Assembly (NCBI GenBank): GCA_002352105.1
Contig: DEHV01000054.1
Span: 4,866-16,982, forward strand
Direction: 5' to 3'
Source of the DNA: Chitinophagaceae bacterium UBA2791
Lineage (GTDB): Bacteria > Bacteroidota > Bacteroidia > Chitinophagales > Chitinophagaceae
DNA: 12,117 nt
Under the pieces are notes generated by a model. It had not been told where the DNA came from, did no database searches, and was given only the letters and a program-made list of their open reading frames with translations. Positions 1 through 6,976 of the stretch are shown piece by piece (the stretch's first letter is position 1; each line of letters opens with the position of its first letter). The position numbers and the translations under genes were made by a program.

Positions 1-1590
1 GATGCGCAAAGCATTTACAGCTTCCGCGGCGCGACCATTGAGAATATCCTCCAGTTCCAGAAAGACTATGACGATGTTAAAGTGATCAAGCTGGAACAGA
101 ATTACCGCAGCACGCAGAACATCATCAATGCGGCCAACGAGGTGATCAAAAACAATAAGGGGCAGATCCCTAAAAACCTGTGGACCGATAACGGGGAAGG
201 CGAAAAGATAAGGCTGGTGCGCACGATGACGGATAACGACGAGGGGAAATTCGTAGCAGATACCATACAGGAGCAAAAGCTGCGGAACCATTACCGCAAC
301 AATGATTTTGCCATTCTTTACCGTACCAATGCGCAGAGCCGCGCATTTGAAGAGAGCCTGCGGCGCATGAATATCCCCTATACCATCTATGGCGGGATCA
401 GCTTTTATCAACGAAAGGAAATAAAGGATTTTATCGCCTACCTCAGGATAATGGTCAATCCCCGCGACGAGGAAAGCCTGAAGCGGATCATCAATTTTCC
501 CGCGCGAGGCATCGGCAAAACATCTATCGATCGCGCATTGCTTGCCGCAAACGACAACAATATTTCAATGTGGGAAGCGCTGGAGAATGCGGCGCAGTAT
601 GGGTTTAAAGGCAATACCCTGGAGGCGATCGAAAATTTTGTGCTGATGATCCGGTCTTTTGCCGGCTTGCTCAAGGAAAAAAATGCTTATGAAGTTGCTA
701 TTCATGTAGGCAAACAAACCAATATCGTAAGGGAGCTGTTTAACGATAAAAGCGCCGAAGGGGTGACCCGTTATGAAAATATCCAGGAGTTGCTGAATTC
801 TATCAAGGAGTTTACGGAAACGCCGGAGAACGAAGAGGATGGCGAGGTGGGCGACAAAAGCCTGGGCGCCTATCTGCAGCAGATCACTTTATTGACAGAT
901 GCCGATCAGAAAGACCCCGACGCCGATACGGTGAAGTTAATGACCATCCATGCGGCAAAAGGGCTTGAGTTTAACTGCGTATTTGCCTGCGGGCTGGAAG
1001 AAATGCTTTTTCCGAATGCCATGTCTATCAATTCGCGCGAAGAACTGGAAGAAGAGAGGCGCTTGTTTTACGTGGTGATCACCCGGGCGAAAAAACACTT
1101 GTGGATCACCTATGCTAATATGCGGTATAAATTCGGTTCGCTGGTGCAGAATGAGCCGAGCCGTTTCATCAACGAATTGCCGGAATCCTTCCTCGACCGA
1201 AGCTATGCCGGCGGCGGCGCCCGGAACCAGCAGCAAAGCTTTTTTGGCAATGCCGGATCCGCCTATGAAAGGATGCACGGCGGAAAGAACGCTACCGCAT
1301 CCCGCGCCGAAAAAATGTACGGCCCTCCCCCTGAGAAGAAAAGCGCAACCCCCTCTTACCTCTCGCCCCGGCCTGCCGTTAAATCGGTGGAGCATACGCC
1401 CTCGCCGGATTTTATCGCCAGCGACACCTCGGCATTACAGCCGGGCAACCGCGTGGAACACCAGAAATTTGGTTTCGGCGAAGTGCTTAAGCTGGAAGGA
1501 TCGGCTCATAACCCCATCGCTACGATCAAATTTGACCTGAACGGCGAAAAAAAGATCATGCTGAATTATGCCAAGCTGATGATATTGTAA
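1..1590 (+). CDS. uvrD: UvrD/PcrA-type DNA helicase (5' end outside window)
   Basis: Superfamily 1A 3'-5' DNA helicase acting in the cytoplasm in nucleotide excision repair, mismatch repair and removal of stalled replication or transcription complexes. The frame is open from base 1, so the N-terminal Walker A region lies upstream; 529 residues are visible. Seen in order: motif III (QSIYSFRGA, residues 3-11), motif IV (LEQNYRST, about 31-38), motif V (TIHAAKGLEF, about 315-324) and motif VI (EEERRLFYVVITRA, about 350-363). A low-complexity linker (GGGARNQQQ) leads to a C-terminal Tudor-like domain (GNRVEHQKFGFGEV, from about 480), which is typical of PcrA/UvrD and binds RNA polymerase in studied members. 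It is not RecB, because it lacks a nuclease domain. A GTG at 82 is only an internal codon. The last codons recur, altered, 66 bases downstream. Confidence 0.95.
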   Translation, partial: DAQSIYSFRGATIENILQFQKDYDDVKVIKLEQNYRSTQNIINAANEVIKNNKGQIPKNLWTDNGEGEKIRLVRTMTDNDEGKFVADTIQEQKLRNHYRNNDFAILYRTNAQSRAFEESLRRMNIPYTIYGGISFYQRKEIKDFIAYLRIMVNPRDEESLKRIINFPARGIGKTSIDRALLAANDNNISMWEALENAAQYGFKGNTLEAIENFVLMIRSFAGLLKEKNAYEVAIHVGKQTNIVRELFNDKSAEGVTRYENIQELLNSIKEFTETPENEEDGEVGDKSLGAYLQQITLLTDADQKDPDADTVKLMTIHAAKGLEFNCVFACGLEEMLFPNAMSINSREELEEERRLFYVVITRAKKHLWITYANMRYKFGSLVQNEPSRFINELPESFLDRSYAGGGARNQQQSFFGNAGSAYERMHGGKNATASRAEKMYGPPPEKKSATPSYLSPRPAVKSVEHTPSPDFIASDTSALQPGNRVEHQKFGFGEVLKLEGSAHNPIATIKFDLNGEKKIMLNYAKLMIL

Positions 1591-1592
1591 AC
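1561..1592 (+). repeat. Direct repeat, copy 1 (3' end of the helicase gene)
   Basis: These 32 bases encode the last nine helicase residues (LNYAKLMIL), the stop codon and two further bases. They match bases 1627-1658 at 27 of 32 positions by eye, including a perfect 16-base run TGATGATATTGTAAAC. The offset between copies is 66 bases. Confidence 0.7.
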
Positions 1593-1626
1593 CGCAGAAG
1601 AAAAGCGACCCCTCCCCGGACCATAA

Positions 1627-1658
1627 ATTAATTATATCAAGTTGATGATATTGTAAAC
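1627..1658 (+). repeat. Direct repeat, copy 2 (ghost of the helicase gene tail)
   Basis: Read in the same frame as the helicase, this copy gives INYIKLMIL then TAA, against LNYAKLMIL then TAA in the real gene. An in-frame TAA directly precedes it (1624-1626), so it is not translated as an extension. It looks like a remnant of a partial duplication or recombination at the end of the gene. Confidence 0.6.
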
Positions 1659-1753
1659 GGGTCGATGGACCAGGGCTGGCAGGATTATTTCAGGCAAACG
1701 GAAGCGAAAGATATCTTCGAGCGGAGCGGGAACAAATGAATGCGACCGCGCGG

Positions 1754-1787
1754 TTTGACCAGCGATCTGCTGATTTTTCGTAATTTG
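1754..1787 (+). promoter_or_regulatory. Possible promoter of the MBL-fold gene (weak)
   Basis: TTTG at 1754-1757 and TAATTTG at 1781-1787 resemble the Bacteroidota -33 (TTTG) and -7 (TAnnTTTG) boxes. The second is one base short of consensus and the spacer, at 22-23 bases, is slightly long. It lies 17 bases upstream of the start codon, so this is a tentative assignment. Confidence 0.22.
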
Positions 1788-1804
1788 TCGCATATACTTC
1801 TGAA

Positions 1805-2893
1805 ATGAGATCAACCGTATGGATTTTTGTGATGGGCGTCCTGCTGTGTTGTTGTGCTATGGACCTGTCGGCGCAGTTCAGAAGAAAAATAAAGAAGCCA
1901 AAACCCTCAAGTAATTTTACCATCGAGCAGCTCGCTCCCGGCGTTTGGGCGGCCATCAGCAATGACTATTACGGTAAGGCGATCTGTAACGCCGGCATTG
2001 TTGATCTGGGCGACAGGACCCTGGTTTTTGATCCCTTTCTCACGCCTTCCGTAGCCAGGGAGCTCAAAGCCTTTGCCCGTTATCTTACCAAAAAACAGGT
2101 CTCCTTTGTCGTGAACAGCAATTACCGGAACGACCATATCCGGGGCACCCAGGTGTTTCTTCCCAATGCTTCGGTCATCAGCACGTCCTTCACCAGGCAG
2201 GAAATTGAACGGATCGAGCCGGCGGAGCAGGAATGGGAAAGAAAGCATGCGCCTACTTTATTGCAGGCCACAAAAAAAAGAATGACCAATGCCAGCACTA
2301 CGGAAAAGGAGGAGCTTCCGCTCTGGATCGGTTATTACCAGGGCATGGTGGAGTCGGTGGACGAATTGTTTACGGCAACGCCGGATATGATCTTTGAAGA
2401 TTCCTTATGGATCACCGGGACCAAGCTGAGCATAAAGTTGGTGGAACGCCGCAATGGCAATACGGCGAGCGATGCGGTTATGCTGATACCCTCGCTGGGG
2501 ATCGCTTTCATGAGCGATCTGCTGAGCAATGGACGGCACCCCTGGATCAGCGATGGAAATGTGGATGGCTGGCAGGAATCGCTTAAACTGTTTTACGAAG
2601 ACACCCTGTATCATACCTATGTGCCGGGGCATGGCAAGGTTTGCGGCAAGGAACCCTTAAAAACATTATACGAATATCTCGAAGACATAAAAACCCTTTG
2701 CAAGTCTGCCACGACCGATTCCGCCGAAATAGCGCTGATGCACCAGCCCATTCCCCAGCCCTACCGGGGATGGTTTTACGGCAGGTTTTACCAGCCCAAT
2801 CTCCAGTTCATTATCAATTCCGGCAGGCAGCGGGCTGATGAAAACAGCCTTAAGGTGAGAGAGGAGCGGATCCCCGGCGCGAGAAGGTATTAA
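1805..2893 (+). CDS. Secreted metallo-beta-lactamase-fold protein with degenerate metal site
   Basis: 362-residue exported protein of the metallo-beta-lactamase (MBL) fold hydrolase superfamily. Residues 1-23 form a signal peptide: a hydrophobic core with three cysteines, then a likely cleavage after LSA. The fold is recognised from VWAAISNDYYG (48-58), VDLGDRTLVFDPF (66-78), the signature loop VNSNYRNDHIRG (103-114), the NGNTASDAV strand (217-225), SDLLSNG (237-243) and YVPGHGKV (272-279). Canonical HxHxDH is changed to N106-Y-R108-N-D110-H111, and the usual third His is N219. Asp110, His111, Asp238 and His276 remain. In the known family this would remove the three-His Zn1 site and keep most of the Zn2 site. 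It may bind one metal or none, so the substrate is unknown. It stands alone between the helicase and a bidirectional terminator. Confidence 0.85.
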   Translation: MRSTVWIFVMGVLLCCCAMDLSAQFRRKIKKPKPSSNFTIEQLAPGVWAAISNDYYGKAICNAGIVDLGDRTLVFDPFLTPSVARELKAFARYLTKKQVSFVVNSNYRNDHIRGTQVFLPNASVISTSFTRQEIERIEPAEQEWERKHAPTLLQATKKRMTNASTTEKEELPLWIGYYQGMVESVDELFTATPDMIFEDSLWITGTKLSIKLVERRNGNTASDAVMLIPSLGIAFMSDLLSNGRHPWISDGNVDGWQESLKLFYEDTLYHTYVPGHGKVCGKEPLKTLYEYLEDIKTLCKSATTDSAEIALMHQPIPQPYRGWFYGRFYQPNLQFIINSGRQRADENSLKVREERIPGARRY

Positions 2894-2899
2894 CGGGAG

Positions 2900-2914
2900 A
2901 TAGGCTAAGCCTAT
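2900..2914. repeat. Small perfect palindrome
   Basis: ATAGGCT-A-AGCCTAT has 7-bp arms around one central base and starts 7 bases after the MBL-fold stop codon. Both arms are also complementary to arms of the larger hairpin at 2929-2965, so the four arms could pair in alternative ways. Confidence 0.6.
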
Positions 2915-2928
2915 ACGGTCCCATAAAA

Positions 2929-2965
2929 AGAAACAGCCTATCAAAACAATGAATAGGCTGTTTCT
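2929..2965. terminator. Bidirectional Rho-independent terminator-like hairpin
   Basis: A perfect 13-bp stem is formed by AGAAACAGCCTAT (2929-2941) and ATAGGCTGTTTCT (2953-2965), with an 11-base loop. On the minus strand the hairpin is followed at once by TTTTTATGG, a good U-tract, so it should end the cytochrome/DUF1080/ArsC-like unit. On the plus strand it follows the MBL-fold gene but has a weaker tail (GTTAACCATTTT). Its position between two convergent genes fits shared use. Confidence 0.75.
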
Positions 2966-3009
2966 GTTAACCATTTTCGGTGCGATCTTATGGCGCAGGA
3001 TCGGACCGG

Positions 3010-3366
3010 TCAGACCCCATGCGCTTTCTTCAGCGCTTCAACCGTTTTCTTTTCGCTGCCAATGAATATTTTTTTCCCGTTGATGATTACCGGTCGCTTC
3101 AGGAAAGTATATTCCTGTAAGATCAGCGAACGATAGTCTTTTTCGGTAAGCGGTTTATCTTTTAGTCCCATCTCCTTATACTTTATGGAACGGCGGCTGA
3201 ACAGCGGTTCATATCCTCCCGCCATCGCTGCCATTTCATCCAGTTGCGCGGGCGTGATCTTTTCGGTTTTTATATTCTGCAGCGCATAGCCTTTCTTATC
3301 AGCCTGGATCGTAGATAACAGGTTGCGACAGGTACTGCAGGTCGACAGGTGATAGATCTTTTTCAT
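3010..3366 (-). CDS. ArsC/Spx-family thioredoxin-fold protein (arsenate reductase-like)
   Basis: 118-residue cytoplasmic protein of the ArsC/YffB/Spx family, of about the usual length. It starts MKKIYHLSTCSTCRN with a redox CxxC (Cys10, Cys13) in the position of the family's catalytic cysteine. The family signature LKRPVIINGKKIFIG (89-103) carries the Arg-Pro pair (R91, cis-Pro P92), and FSRRSIKYKEMG (56-67) supplies basic residues typical of the fold. Family members include glutathione- or glutaredoxin-linked arsenate reductases and the RNA-polymerase-binding regulator Spx, and sequence alone does not tell which this is. No ars genes (arsB, acr3, arsR) are nearby, so an arsenic role is not supported by context. 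It is the last gene of a unit, starting 15 bases after the DUF1080 stop codon, and is followed by a strong hairpin. Confidence 0.85.
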   Translation of the reverse strand: MKKIYHLSTCSTCRNLLSTIQADKKGYALQNIKTEKITPAQLDEMAAMAGGYEPLFSRRSIKYKEMGLKDKPLTEKDYRSLILQEYTFLKRPVIINGKKIFIGSEKKTVEALKKAHGV

Positions 3367-3381
3367 GCTGCACGAGGGATC

Positions 3382-4164
3382 TTATAATCTTTTGATCTTT
3401 ATATTCCTGTACCATACGGGATCGCCATGATCCTGTAATGCGATATGGCCGGTCTTAAAGGTTCCGAATCCCTTCCAGTTTTTGAATTTACTTCCGGCGA
3501 TCAGCTCCTTCCACTGGTCGTTCCACATGGTGGTTTTTAGCACGCTTGTTCCGTTGAGCCTGAATTCCAGGTCGCCGTTATTGGCAATGATCTCGGCCTG
3601 GTTCCATTCGCCCGCGGGCTTAACCGTTTCCGGCGAACTGGAGATCAGGTCGTACAGATCGCCGGCGCGATGCTTGATGATCTTTGCGTCGGCATGCCCG
3701 TTGTTGTCCAATACCTGCATTTCGGGGCCGGTAAGATAGGTCTGGTCATACTGCGGATCTTCATTTACATAAAAGATGATACCGCTGTTGCCGGCGGAGC
3801 CTATCTTCCAATCCAGCTTGAGGTGGAAATTGGTAAACTCCACATTGGTAACGATATCTCCCCTGCCGAAAGGCTTTCCGTCTTTTTTATGGGAAGAGTC
3901 GAGCCAGATCGCGCCATCCTCCACTTTCCAGGCGGAGGCGTCGGATTTATTGTTATAGCCATGCCATCCGTTTAAGGAGACGCCATCAAACAACAAATGC
4001 CAGCCTTCGGCTTGCTCTGCATCGCTTAAAATATTGTTTTCGGAAGCAGCCTGATCCATAGCGGTTGCGTTTGTTTCGGAATCGGTCTTCGGTTGCGTTT
4101 CGGATTCTGATGAACCGCATGCGGTCAATAATCCGAAGAGAATAACGGTTAAGAATATGCGCAT
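3382..4164 (-). CDS. DUF1080 lipoprotein (3-keto-disaccharide hydrolase family)
   Basis: 260-residue lipoprotein. The N-terminus has a hydrophobic stretch ending in the lipobox LTAC (Cys16), then an acidic/Ser/Thr-rich tether to about residue 50. The DUF1080 domain (a lectin-like jelly roll, Pfam 3-keto-disaccharide hydrolase) covers about 53-260. Landmarks are LFDGVSLNGW (58-67), GNSGIIFY (125-132), PEMQVLDNNGH (147-157), AGDLYDL (167-173), a GEWNQAEI strand (185-192) and GHIALQDHGDPVWYRNIKI (239-257). Characterised relatives cleave glycosides already oxidised to a 3-keto sugar, and their catalytic acids and metal ligands lie in such conserved segments. It starts 4 bases after the stop of the cytochrome c gene, so the two are almost certainly co-transcribed. 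That pairing supports a link between sugar oxidation and cleavage. It should sit on a membrane surface facing the periplasm or outside. Confidence 0.9.
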   Translation of the reverse strand: MRIFLTVILFGLLTACGSSESETQPKTDSETNATAMDQAASENNILSDAEQAEGWHLLFDGVSLNGWHGYNNKSDASAWKVEDGAIWLDSSHKKDGKPFGRGDIVTNVEFTNFHLKLDWKIGSAGNSGIIFYVNEDPQYDQTYLTGPEMQVLDNNGHADAKIIKHRAGDLYDLISSSPETVKPAGEWNQAEIIANNGDLEFRLNGTSVLKTTMWNDQWKELIAGSKFKNWKGFGTFKTGHIALQDHGDPVWYRNIKIKRL

Positions 4165-4168
4165 ATTA

Positions 4169-4561
4169 TCAGTTTCTGAGCGATAAGATATAAGTGATCA
4201 TTGTTTTGGCGTCGTCATCGGCAAGATCGGGATGCGGGGTCATAGGAACTGCGCCCCAGTTGCCCTGGCCGCCGCTTTTCACTTTTTCCACCAGCGTATT
4301 GATATTGGCGTCGGTGGCTTCATATTTTTGGGCTACTTCCATATAAGAAGGCCCGATCCCTTTTTTGTCGATCGCATGGCAGGTGGTACAGTCGCTCGAT
4401 CCGATGAGTTCCAGCGCCTTTTCGTCATTGGCGGAAGGGGCGGCAGCCGCGGGAGCAGGCTCTTCTGCCTTGGGCTCTTCTGCTTTTTTATCTCCTTCGG
4501 CGCCTGAATTACAAGCAAGGACCACAGAGCTAATCCCTAAAATGATAAAAAACTTTTTCAT
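4169..4561 (-). CDS. Lipoprotein cytochrome c, class I (c551/c552-like)
   Basis: 130-residue mono-haem cytochrome c. A signal peptide ends in the lipobox VLAC (Cys17). A flexible Glu/Ala/Pro-rich tether (about 22-43) follows, then the haem domain with CTTCH (Cys58, Cys61, His62), the GIGPSY segment (68-73) and Met107 in VPMTPHP as likely sixth ligand. The C-terminal helix MITYILSL is typical of bacterial c551-type proteins. Such proteins carry electrons from a periplasmic dehydrogenase to a terminal oxidase. It heads a unit with the DUF1080 gene, and a GMC dehydrogenase that needs an electron acceptor is encoded nearby on the other strand, so it is a good candidate partner; that link is inferred. 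The start has no Shine-Dalgarno sequence. A 25-base inverted repeat lies just upstream. Confidence 0.92.
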   Translation of the reverse strand: MKKFFIILGISSVVLACNSGAEGDKKAEEPKAEEPAPAAAAPSANDEKALELIGSSDCTTCHAIDKKGIGPSYMEVAQKYEATDANINTLVEKVKSGGQGNWGAVPMTPHPDLADDDAKTMITYILSLRN

Positions 4562-4585
4562 GTCAATAGATTGTTTATGGTATGC

Positions 4586-4610
4586 AAGTTAAGGCCAATA
4601 TCCTTAACTT
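4586..4610. promoter_or_regulatory. Inverted repeat upstream of the cytochrome c operon
   Basis: AAGTTAAGG (4586-4594) and CCTTAACTT (4602-4610) are perfect 9-bp arms with a 7-base spacer, 25-49 bases upstream of the cytochrome c start codon on the minus strand. This could be an operator for a dimeric regulator or a 5'-leader hairpin. It is not a good terminator for the upstream isomerase gene, because on the minus strand no U-tract follows. Confidence 0.5.
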
Positions 4611-4715
4611 TTAGCATTTTGCCGCTTCAACGGACGCTCGTATTTCCGGTTTTTCTTCTATCTGATCTTTCTCTTGCGGTTACAAATATCCCGAAAGGAT
4701 GATCTGATATCCTGT

Positions 4716-5768
4716 TTATATTCCCAGTATCGCGCGGTTGAATGCATCATCCGCCCCGGTATTTGCAAAATCATCAAATGCTTTTTCGGTTACGCGGATG
4801 ATATGATCCCTTATAAAGGGCGCGCCTTCCCGGGCGCCGTCTTCGGGATGTTTGATCGCGCACTCCCATTCCATCACCGCCCATCCGGCAAAATCGTAAG
4901 CGGTCAGCTTGCTGAAGACCGATTTAAAATCTACCTGACCATCGCCGAGAGAGCGGAAACGCCCGGCCCGGTCCACCCAGTTCTGGTAGCCGCCATAAAC
5001 GCCCTGTTTACCGGTGGGGTTGAATTCCGCGTCTTTTACATGGAACATCCTGATCCTTTCGTGATAATGATCTATATAGGACAGGTAGTCCATGCTTTGG
5101 AGCACAAAATGGCTGGGATCATACAGCAGGCAGGCCCTGGGATGGTTATTGACGTTCGATAGAAAACGTTCGTAAGAAACGCCGTCATGCAGGTCTTCCC
5201 CCGGGTGGATCTCATAGCAGAGATCGACGCCGTTCTCATCGAAGGCGTTCAGGATGGGCAGCCAGCGTTTGCCCAGCTCGGCAAAACCCGTTTCCACCAA
5301 TCCCGCAGGCCTTTGCGGCCAGGGATAAACGGTATGCCATAATAAGGCGCCGCTGAACGTGCCATGTGCGGTCAATCCAAGGTTCTGCGAAGCTTTCGCC
5401 GCATATTTTAGTTGCTGCACGGCCCAGGCGGTCCTTTCTTTGGGATTGTTGTGGTATTGCGGCGGCGCAAACCCATCGAACAGCTGATCATAGGCAGGGT
5501 TTACGGCAACCAGCTGACCCTGGAGATGGGTGGAAAGCTCGGTGATCGTTAACCCGGTTTCCTCAACGAGGCCTTTCAGTTCATCCGCGTATGTTTTGCT
5601 TTCGGCTGCTTTCTGCAGGTCTATGCAGCGGCTGTCCCAGGTAGGGATCTGCACGCCGGTGAAACCCAATCCTTTTGCCCATTTGCAGATCGATTGCAAA
5701 TCGTTGAAGGGCGGCTGATCGCCTAGGAACTGCGCCAAAAATATTCCGGGGCCTTTAATGGTTTTCAT
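4716..5768 (-). CDS. Cytoplasmic TIM-barrel sugar isomerase/epimerase (xylose isomerase-like)
   Basis: 350-residue member of the xylose isomerase-like TIM-barrel / AP endonuclease 2 superfamily (sugar phosphate isomerase/epimerase). No signal peptide is visible. Motifs with likely divalent-metal ligands are CYEIHPGEDLHDG (Glu186), LLYDPSHF (Asp217, His220), MFHVKDAEF (His243, Asp246) and VMEWECA (Glu300). The N-terminus (GPGIFLAQFLGD, then GLGFTGVQIPTWD) fits the first barrel strands. Relatives isomerise or epimerise keto-sugars, sugar phosphates or inosose, and some cleave 3-keto-glycosides; the substrate cannot be read from sequence. The gene starts 41 bases after the Gfo/Idh/MocA gene on the same strand, a pair seen often in 3-keto-sugar and inositol-type pathways. 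It is longer than the small (about 250-300 residue) members, mainly through loops and a C-terminal extension. Confidence 0.88.
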   Translation of the reverse strand: MKTIKGPGIFLAQFLGDQPPFNDLQSICKWAKGLGFTGVQIPTWDSRCIDLQKAAESKTYADELKGLVEETGLTITELSTHLQGQLVAVNPAYDQLFDGFAPPQYHNNPKERTAWAVQQLKYAAKASQNLGLTAHGTFSGALLWHTVYPWPQRPAGLVETGFAELGKRWLPILNAFDENGVDLCYEIHPGEDLHDGVSYERFLSNVNNHPRACLLYDPSHFVLQSMDYLSYIDHYHERIRMFHVKDAEFNPTGKQGVYGGYQNWVDRAGRFRSLGDGQVDFKSVFSKLTAYDFAGWAVMEWECAIKHPEDGAREGAPFIRDHIIRVTEKAFDDFANTGADDAFNRAILGI

Positions 5769-5809
5769 GTTATGTCGCTTAAGGTGTTTGTATTTGCTTT
5801 ATCGGGTCG

Positions 5810-6976
5810 TTACACAATATGGTCCCGCCATTTTTCGGTAGACCTGGATGATTCTACCACGTTATCAATAAATGCCATCCCGCGCACCCCGTCTTCAACA
5901 GAGGGGAAATCCAGGTTCTCCGGAGCAGGTTGCTTACCGTCCAGTCGCGCCGACACGGTGAGGGCGAAATTCCGGTAAATATTGCCGAAGGCTTCCAGGT
6001 ATCCTTCCGGATGTCCGCCGGGCGTGCGGCAGTTAGCCGTCGCGAAGCTGGATAGGATGCCGCTATAGCCGGCGCCCGCGCGCAAGAGCTGGGCCGGCTG
6101 GTCGAGCCATTTGACCACCAGGGTATTGGGTTCCTGCTGCGCCCATTCCAATCCGCCTTTCTCTCCATATACCCGGATCTTCAGCGCATTCTCCTCGCCG
6201 GCGGCTACCTGCGAAGCCATTAATACGCCGGATGCGCCATTATCGAATTTTAACAGCACGCTGCCGTCGTCGTCGAGCTGGCGTCCTTCCACCACGGTGT
6301 TCAGGTCGGCGCAGATCTTAGAGATCTTTAATCCGGAAACATATTCCGCGAGATGTGCGGCATGGGTTCCGATATCGCCCATGCTGCCGCTCTTGCCGCT
6401 GCGTTTGGGATCCGTTCTCCAGACGGCCTGAGCATTTCCTTCTCTTTCGCTTAGCCTGCTCAACCAGCCCTGCGGATATTCTACATATATCTTCCTGATC
6501 TTGCCGAGCGCGCCGTCCTTAATCATTTGCCTGGCCTGTTTCACCATGGGATAACCCGAATAAGTATGGGTAAGGCAAAGGATCAGTCCTGTTTCCTCCA
6601 CTTTCTTCTTCAGCTGTTTGGCCTCGTCCAGCGTAAGGGTCATCGGTTTCTCGATCACCACATGGAACCCATGTTCCAGGGCAAGCATGGCCGGGGCGAA
6701 ATGAGCGAAATTGGGCGTGACGATCGTTACAAAATCTATTTTTTTATCGGCGCTCAGTTGACTTTCCCTGGCGATCATTTCCTCGTAATTAAGATAGATC
6801 CTGTCTTCCGGTAAAAACAGGGAGCGCCCCGATTCTTTGGCCACTTCCGGATTGATGCTTAACGCCCCGCAGGATAATTCAATAAGGCCATCCATATTAG
6901 CCGCTATTCTGTGAACGGCGCCGATAAAGGCATCTTTGCCTCCGCCTACCATCCCCATTCGTAATTTTCTGTCCAT
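5810..6976 (-). CDS. Gfo/Idh/MocA-family NAD(P)-dependent oxidoreductase
   Basis: 388-residue two-domain oxidoreductase. The N-terminal Rossmann domain has the nucleotide-binding loop GMVGGGKDAFIG (8-19), an extended variant of GxGxxG, then VTIVTPNFAHF (83-93) and the family hallmark EKP (109-111), whose Lys110 is the usual catalytic or substrate-contacting residue. The C-terminal alpha/beta domain carries HTYSGYPMVKQAR (137-149) and GSMGDIGTHAAHL (197-209), where Asp201 and His205 correspond to the conserved active-site pair. There is no signal peptide, so it acts in the cytoplasm, unlike the Tat-exported Gfo/Idh proteins common in this phylum. Relatives interconvert a ring hydroxyl and a keto group on sugars or inositols, including 3-keto-glucosides. 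It heads the unit with the TIM-barrel gene and is transcribed away from the dehydrogenase operon across a shared 192-base control region. Confidence 0.92.
   Translation of the reverse strand: MDRKLRMGMVGGGKDAFIGAVHRIAANMDGLIELSCGALSINPEVAKESGRSLFLPEDRIYLNYEEMIARESQLSADKKIDFVTIVTPNFAHFAPAMLALEHGFHVVIEKPMTLTLDEAKQLKKKVEETGLILCLTHTYSGYPMVKQARQMIKDGALGKIRKIYVEYPQGWLSRLSEREGNAQAVWRTDPKRSGKSGSMGDIGTHAAHLAEYVSGLKISKICADLNTVVEGRQLDDDGSVLLKFDNGASGVLMASQVAAGEENALKIRVYGEKGGLEWAQQEPNTLVVKWLDQPAQLLRAGAGYSGILSSFATANCRTPGGHPEGYLEAFGNIYRNFALTVSARLDGKQPAPENLDFPSVEDGVRGMAFIDNVVESSRSTEKWRDHIV

Larger units (their letters stand above)
1591..1804. other. Intergenic region between helicase and MBL-fold gene
   Basis: This stretch has no convincing gene. 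It contains the second copy of the helicase tail (1627-1658) and a short open stretch in another frame (1632-1739, 35 codons plus stop) whose composition looks protein-like but which is too short to call. The last 50 bases probably carry the promoter of the MBL-fold gene. No strong terminator hairpin for the helicase is visible; GGTC-GATG-GACC at 1660-1671 is only a 4-bp stem. Confidence 0.5.

Noticed and set aside
937..1540. Long open frames of 142-152 codons in other frames inside the helicase gene
   Set aside because: Shadows of the helicase reading frame; the amino acid composition is unlike a real protein and no family is recognisable.
1632..1739. Open stretch in a third frame (ATG at 1665) ending GWQDYFRQTEAKDIFER..., protein-like in composition
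   Set aside because: Only 35 codons before the stop, no promoter or family match recognised, and it overlaps the duplicated helicase tail. A gene remnant is possible but cannot be supported.
1860..1862. Cysteine cluster in the MBL-fold signal peptide, considered as a lipobox
   Set aside because: The residues before the cysteines (VLL, LLC) do not match the lipobox well, and a normal signal peptidase I site (LSA then QF) follows.
4696..4713. AGGAT...ATCCT hairpin just after the cytoplasmic isomerase gene
   Set aside because: A 5-bp stem with an 8-base loop and no U-tract is too weak to call a terminator.
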